This document shows positions 50,281 through 52,515 of a DNA stretch of 52,515 nucleotides, in pieces. The DNA comes from Frankia nepalensis (GTDB lineage: Bacteria; Actinomycetota; Actinomycetes; Frankiales; Frankiaceae). The DNA is taken from contig NZ_JADWYU010000131.1 in NCBI RefSeq assembly GCF_016786325.1, positions 16,523-69,037 of the forward strand. Direction: 5' to 3'. A program made the translations under genes and the position numbers. Within the stretch, counting starts at the first letter, position 1. Every line of letters starts with the position of its first letter. Below the pieces are notes generated by a model that worked only from the letters and a program-made list of their open reading frames with translations, was not told the DNA's origin and made no database searches.

Positions 50281-50808
50281 TCAGGTGGCGGGGAGGGAGG
50301 CGCGCCCGGCCACCTGGGCGAAGTACGAGGCCATCGCGTCCGTGTGGGTCGGGAACACGAGCCGCCGCGGTTCCGTGACCACCAGCCACTCCGTTGCCTC
50401 CTCCGTGGCCGTCACCGGCGGCAACTCGGCCCAGGAACGCTCCGGAAGGAGGCCGAACACCAGCAGCACCCCGCCGTCGGTCCCGCTGTGGACGTCGAAC
50501 AGGCGGACGTCGGCCGCGTCCGCGGTAATTCCCGTCTCCTCGCGCAGCTCCCGGACGGCGGCCTCCCGCCAGACCTCGCCGACCTCCATGAAGCCTCCGG
50601 GCAGCGACAGCTCACCGCGGCCGGGGTCGATGTCACGGCGCACCACCACCAGGCCGCGATCACCCTCGGGCATGGCGACGGGCAGCAGCGCCACCGCGAC
50701 CGGAAGCGGATTGCGCCAGGTCGTTTCGCCACAGGCGTCGCATACCCGTGGCCACAGCGCCTCGGGCTGATAACCAGTACCGCAGTACGAGCAAAACGAA
50801 TTCTGCAT
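50281..50808 (-). CDS. NUDIX hydrolase with N-terminal zinc ribbon
   Basis: A 175-residue NUDIX protein. Cys6, Cys9, Cys23 and Cys26 (CSYC, CDAC) form a zinc ribbon as in NADH pyrophosphatase (NudC)-like proteins; the Nudix box from Gly72 (GGFMEVGE...REAAVRELREETG) is complete, so Mg-dependent diphosphate hydrolysis is expected. The NudC-specific SQPWPFPxS motif is not seen. ATG 50808 is used; ATG 50856 would add 16 residues. An overlapping start on the other strand (50807) may be a small lipoprotein gene. Confidence 0.88.
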   Translation of the reverse strand: MQNSFCSYCGTGYQPEALWPRVCDACGETTWRNPLPVAVALLPVAMPEGDRGLVVVRRDIDPGRGELSLPGGFMEVGEVWREAAVRELREETGITADAADVRLFDVHSGTDGGVLLVFGLLPERSWAELPPVTATEEATEWLVVTEPRRLVFPTHTDAMASYFAQVAGRASLPAT

Positions 50809-51145
50809 GAACCGTGACCATAATCGGTCCGCACCCGTTACCGCGACCACCTTCATCCGGTCCGTGGCAGCCGCGGTAACGATGACCGCCGTAACGGTGG
50901 CAGCGGCGGCCGGTGCCTGCTCGCGGCGAGCCCGCCCTCCTGACCAGGGCTCCGCGCGGGCCGCCGTCGCGTCGCCGGCGGCGAAGCTCGCGATCAGGCA
51001 CGCCGACCAGCCAGCCAGGAATCGGAGATCGCCGAATCCGTACGCGGATCAGCGGGCGGGCCGGGCCGCCGCTGTCCCGCCGCCAGGCGTGTCCGATCGC
51101 TTCCTGTCGGCCATGTGGCATACGGCACGGTGGTGTCGCTGTTAA
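50807..51145 (+). CDS. possible small lipoprotein
   Basis: A 112-codon frame whose N terminus (basic start, hydrophobic SVAAAVTMTAVTVAAAAGAC) looks like a lipoprotein signal with Cys38. The remainder is Arg/Pro/Ala-rich and unlike any family known to me. Its ATG overlaps the NUDIX ATG head to head, which leaves no room for a ribosome site free of the other gene. It fills most of the 433-bp gap 50809-51241, which otherwise shows only the dyad at 51152. Confidence 0.25.
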   Translation: MNRDHNRSAPVTATTFIRSVAAAVTMTAVTVAAAAGACSRRARPPDQGSARAAVASPAAKLAIRHADQPARNRRSPNPYADQRAGRAAAVPPPGVSDRFLSAMWHTARWCRC

Positions 51146-51151
51146 TGAGAT

Positions 51152-51166
51152 TGTCATAGTCTGACA
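51152..51166. promoter_or_regulatory. dyad in the A/T-rich leader of the patatin gene
   Basis: TGTCA-TAGTC-TGACA, 76 nt before the patatin-like gene and just after the A/T-rich run GTTAATGAGATTGTCATAG. A promoter/operator here is plausible. Confidence 0.4.
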
Positions 51167-51241
51167 TCGGCTTTGGGCGGCGGTGTCCTCCAGGCGAGGC
51201 GACGGGGCCCTTCAGGCCGCTGAACATGCCCGGGAGGTCCG

Positions 51242-52261
51242 ATGACCGAGCCGCTGCTTCCCTCTCAGTCGTCGCGTCCCTCGGTCCCGCCGCGGGCCGG
51301 TGCTCGCCTCGCGGCCGGCCCGCGGGCCGCCGACACCACGGACACGAAGGACGCCGGCGAGGGCTCCGCCGAAGGCGGGGTCGCGTTCGTCTTCCAGGGC
51401 GGGGGGAGCCTCGCCGCGGCCCAGATCGGGATGCTGCGGGCGCTGACCGAGGCGGGCGTCGTCCCGGATCTCGTCGTGGGTGCCTCGGCCGGCGCGCTCA
51501 ACGCCGTCGCCTACGCCAGCGATCCCACCGCGGTGGGCATCGAACGGGTGGCCGACATCTGGGCCTCGTTGCGCCGCAAGGACGTGGCCCCGTTGTCCCT
51601 GCGTGGGCTGGTGGGTGGCCTGGTCGGCCGGCAGGACGGGCTGACCTCCAGCACCGGGCTGCGCCACCTGCTGGAAAGCGGGCTGGTGGTGCCCCGCCTG
51701 GAGCAGACGATCATCCCGGCGCACGTCGTCACCACCGACCTGGAGACCGGATGCCCGGTCGTGCTCTCGTCCGGGGACGCGGTCGAGGCCCTGCTGGCGA
51801 CCTCCGCCTACCCGGGGGTCTTTCCGCCGGTCACCGTCGGGAGCCGGCGGCTGATCGACGGCGGGGTGAGTGCCGACACGCCGGTCCGGCAGGCCGAGAG
51901 CCTGGGCGCGACGACCACCTACGTGCTGCCCTCGGTCGGCCCGACCGTCGGCGGCGCGACCCCCGAACTCGTCCCACGCGGAGCGTTCGCGCTGGCGCTG
52001 CGCGCGGTCAACCAGATCCTCGGCAACGCCGCCAGGGCGGACATGTCCGTCGCCCGGGGGACGGTGTACCTGCTGCCCACGCCCAGCACGGCGACCGTCA
52101 ACCCGTTCGACTTCCGCGGCACCCGGACCCTGATCGCCGCCGGCTACCGGCTCACCCGAGCCTGGCTTCGCGACCCGGTCCCGGTCCCGGCGCTGTCTCC
52201 GGCGCCGTCGCCGGCGCAGCGCCGGCCCCCGCTCGCGGCACCGGCTCCCGGACTGGCCTGA
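51242..52261 (+). CDS. patatin-like phospholipase
   Basis: A 339-residue bacterial patatin. After a ~45-residue Ser/Ala/Pro lead the domain shows the oxyanion motif GGGSLAAAQ (53-61), nucleophile elbow GASAG with Ser82, and the catalytic dyad partner Asp206 in DGG. These enzymes deacylate phospholipids or neutral lipids without a third catalytic residue. ATG 51242 has GGGAGG 5 nt upstream. The Pro-rich tail after residue 310 is dispensable-looking. No partner genes are adjacent within the window. Confidence 0.92.
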   Translation: MTEPLLPSQSSRPSVPPRAGARLAAGPRAADTTDTKDAGEGSAEGGVAFVFQGGGSLAAAQIGMLRALTEAGVVPDLVVGASAGALNAVAYASDPTAVGIERVADIWASLRRKDVAPLSLRGLVGGLVGRQDGLTSSTGLRHLLESGLVVPRLEQTIIPAHVVTTDLETGCPVVLSSGDAVEALLATSAYPGVFPPVTVGSRRLIDGGVSADTPVRQAESLGATTTYVLPSVGPTVGGATPELVPRGAFALALRAVNQILGNAARADMSVARGTVYLLPTPSTATVNPFDFRGTRTLIAAGYRLTRAWLRDPVPVPALSPAPSPAQRRPPLAAPAPGLA

Positions 52262-52268
52262 CGGCCGC

Positions 52269-52300
52269 GCCCGCCGCCGCGCGGACCGGCGGCGGCGGGC
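52269..52300 (+). terminator. terminator hairpin of the patatin gene
   Basis: GCCCGCCGCCG (52269-52279) pairs with CGGCGGCGGGC (52290-52300) to give an 11-bp stem, 8 nt after the stop, followed by TTCTCC. Confidence 0.6.
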
Positions 52301-52400
52301 TTCTCCGACGCCTCGGCGCCGCGTCCCGGGGACGAACGCCGCCGGATGCGGCTCCTGGTGCCGGCCCCGCGAAGGTTCGCCCTGTCTCTGTCTCGACGCC

Positions 52401-52443
52401 GGACATGATCGCCGTTTGTGCCCTGGGGAGGTCGTGGACGGCG
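52401..52443. repeat. second copy of the dispersed intergenic repeat
   Basis: GGACATGATCGCCGTTTGTG and the following bases align with 29708-29750 without gaps, 35 of 43 positions the same by eye. Here the right-hand arm of the palindrome is degraded. The rest of 52301-52515 shows no gene. Confidence 0.7.
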
Positions 52444-52515
52444 GTTTCCAGGGGTGCTCGCAACACCTGGTGGTCTATGTGGCTGCTAGTAGATCACGGA
52501 GGCGTTCGGCGGGGG

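Overview
The window is very G+C-rich chromosomal DNA with frequent GTG starts, Shine-Dalgarno sites of the GGAGG type and many 4-nt ATGA/GTGA gene overlaps. Together with an LGFP-repeat remnant, an NmtR-type sensor, TetR/GntR abundance and F420-type PPOX proteins this points to an actinomycete; a Frankia-like (Frankiaceae) host is my best guess, not something the sequence proves. No rRNA, tRNA, CRISPR array or intact insertion sequence was seen.

Layout. 185-5696: an alpha/beta hydrolase divergent from a TetR gene across a perfect 14+14 bp inverted repeat, then an HSL-type esterase, an SDR and a HAPMO-like Baeyer-Villiger monooxygenase; the set reads as alcohol -> ketone -> ester -> acid + alcohol catabolism. 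6132-7766: membrane GGDEF protein. 7827-13794 (minus): two paralogous TetR genes around a membrane-anchored tyrosine phosphatase, preceded by a tightly overlapping operon of a rifampin-phosphotransferase-like PEP-utilizing enzyme and two unknown membrane proteins. 13795-14604: intergenic DNA with a promoter and a palindromic repeat cluster. 15076-28345 (minus): about 13 kb of co-directional genes for uptake and breakdown of an unidentified nitrogenous compound: 2-oxoglutarate/Fe oxygenase, NitT/TauT-type ABC importer, ATZ/TRZ-type amidohydrolase, M20 amidohydrolase, aldehyde dehydrogenase, dihydroorotase/allantoinase-type hydrolase, shikimate-dehydrogenase-like protein, GntR regulator and a stand-alone allophanate-hydrolase C-terminal domain. 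28513-36251: threonine aldolase, a two-component system and a DUF2306/ABC exporter operon. 36252-36966: scar with an oligopeptide-permease remnant. 36967-39895: cupin, TetR and FAD monooxygenase. 

40083-52261: NmrA-like protein; a gene for an ethylene-forming enzyme (EFE) with every catalytic and arginine-binding residue I checked conserved at the same residue numbers as the Pseudomonas syringae enzyme; a lipoprotein hydrolase; an nmtR/P1B-4 ATPase metal-efflux pair with a clear operator; a DJ-1-like protein; a TIR-WD40 protein; ThuA-like, NUDIX and patatin-like genes. The EFE gene is the most striking item: if the host is a plant-associated actinomycete it would give the bacterium its own route to the plant hormone ethylene. 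The 13-gene catabolic cluster and the PEP-enzyme operon are the best candidates for undescribed pathways.
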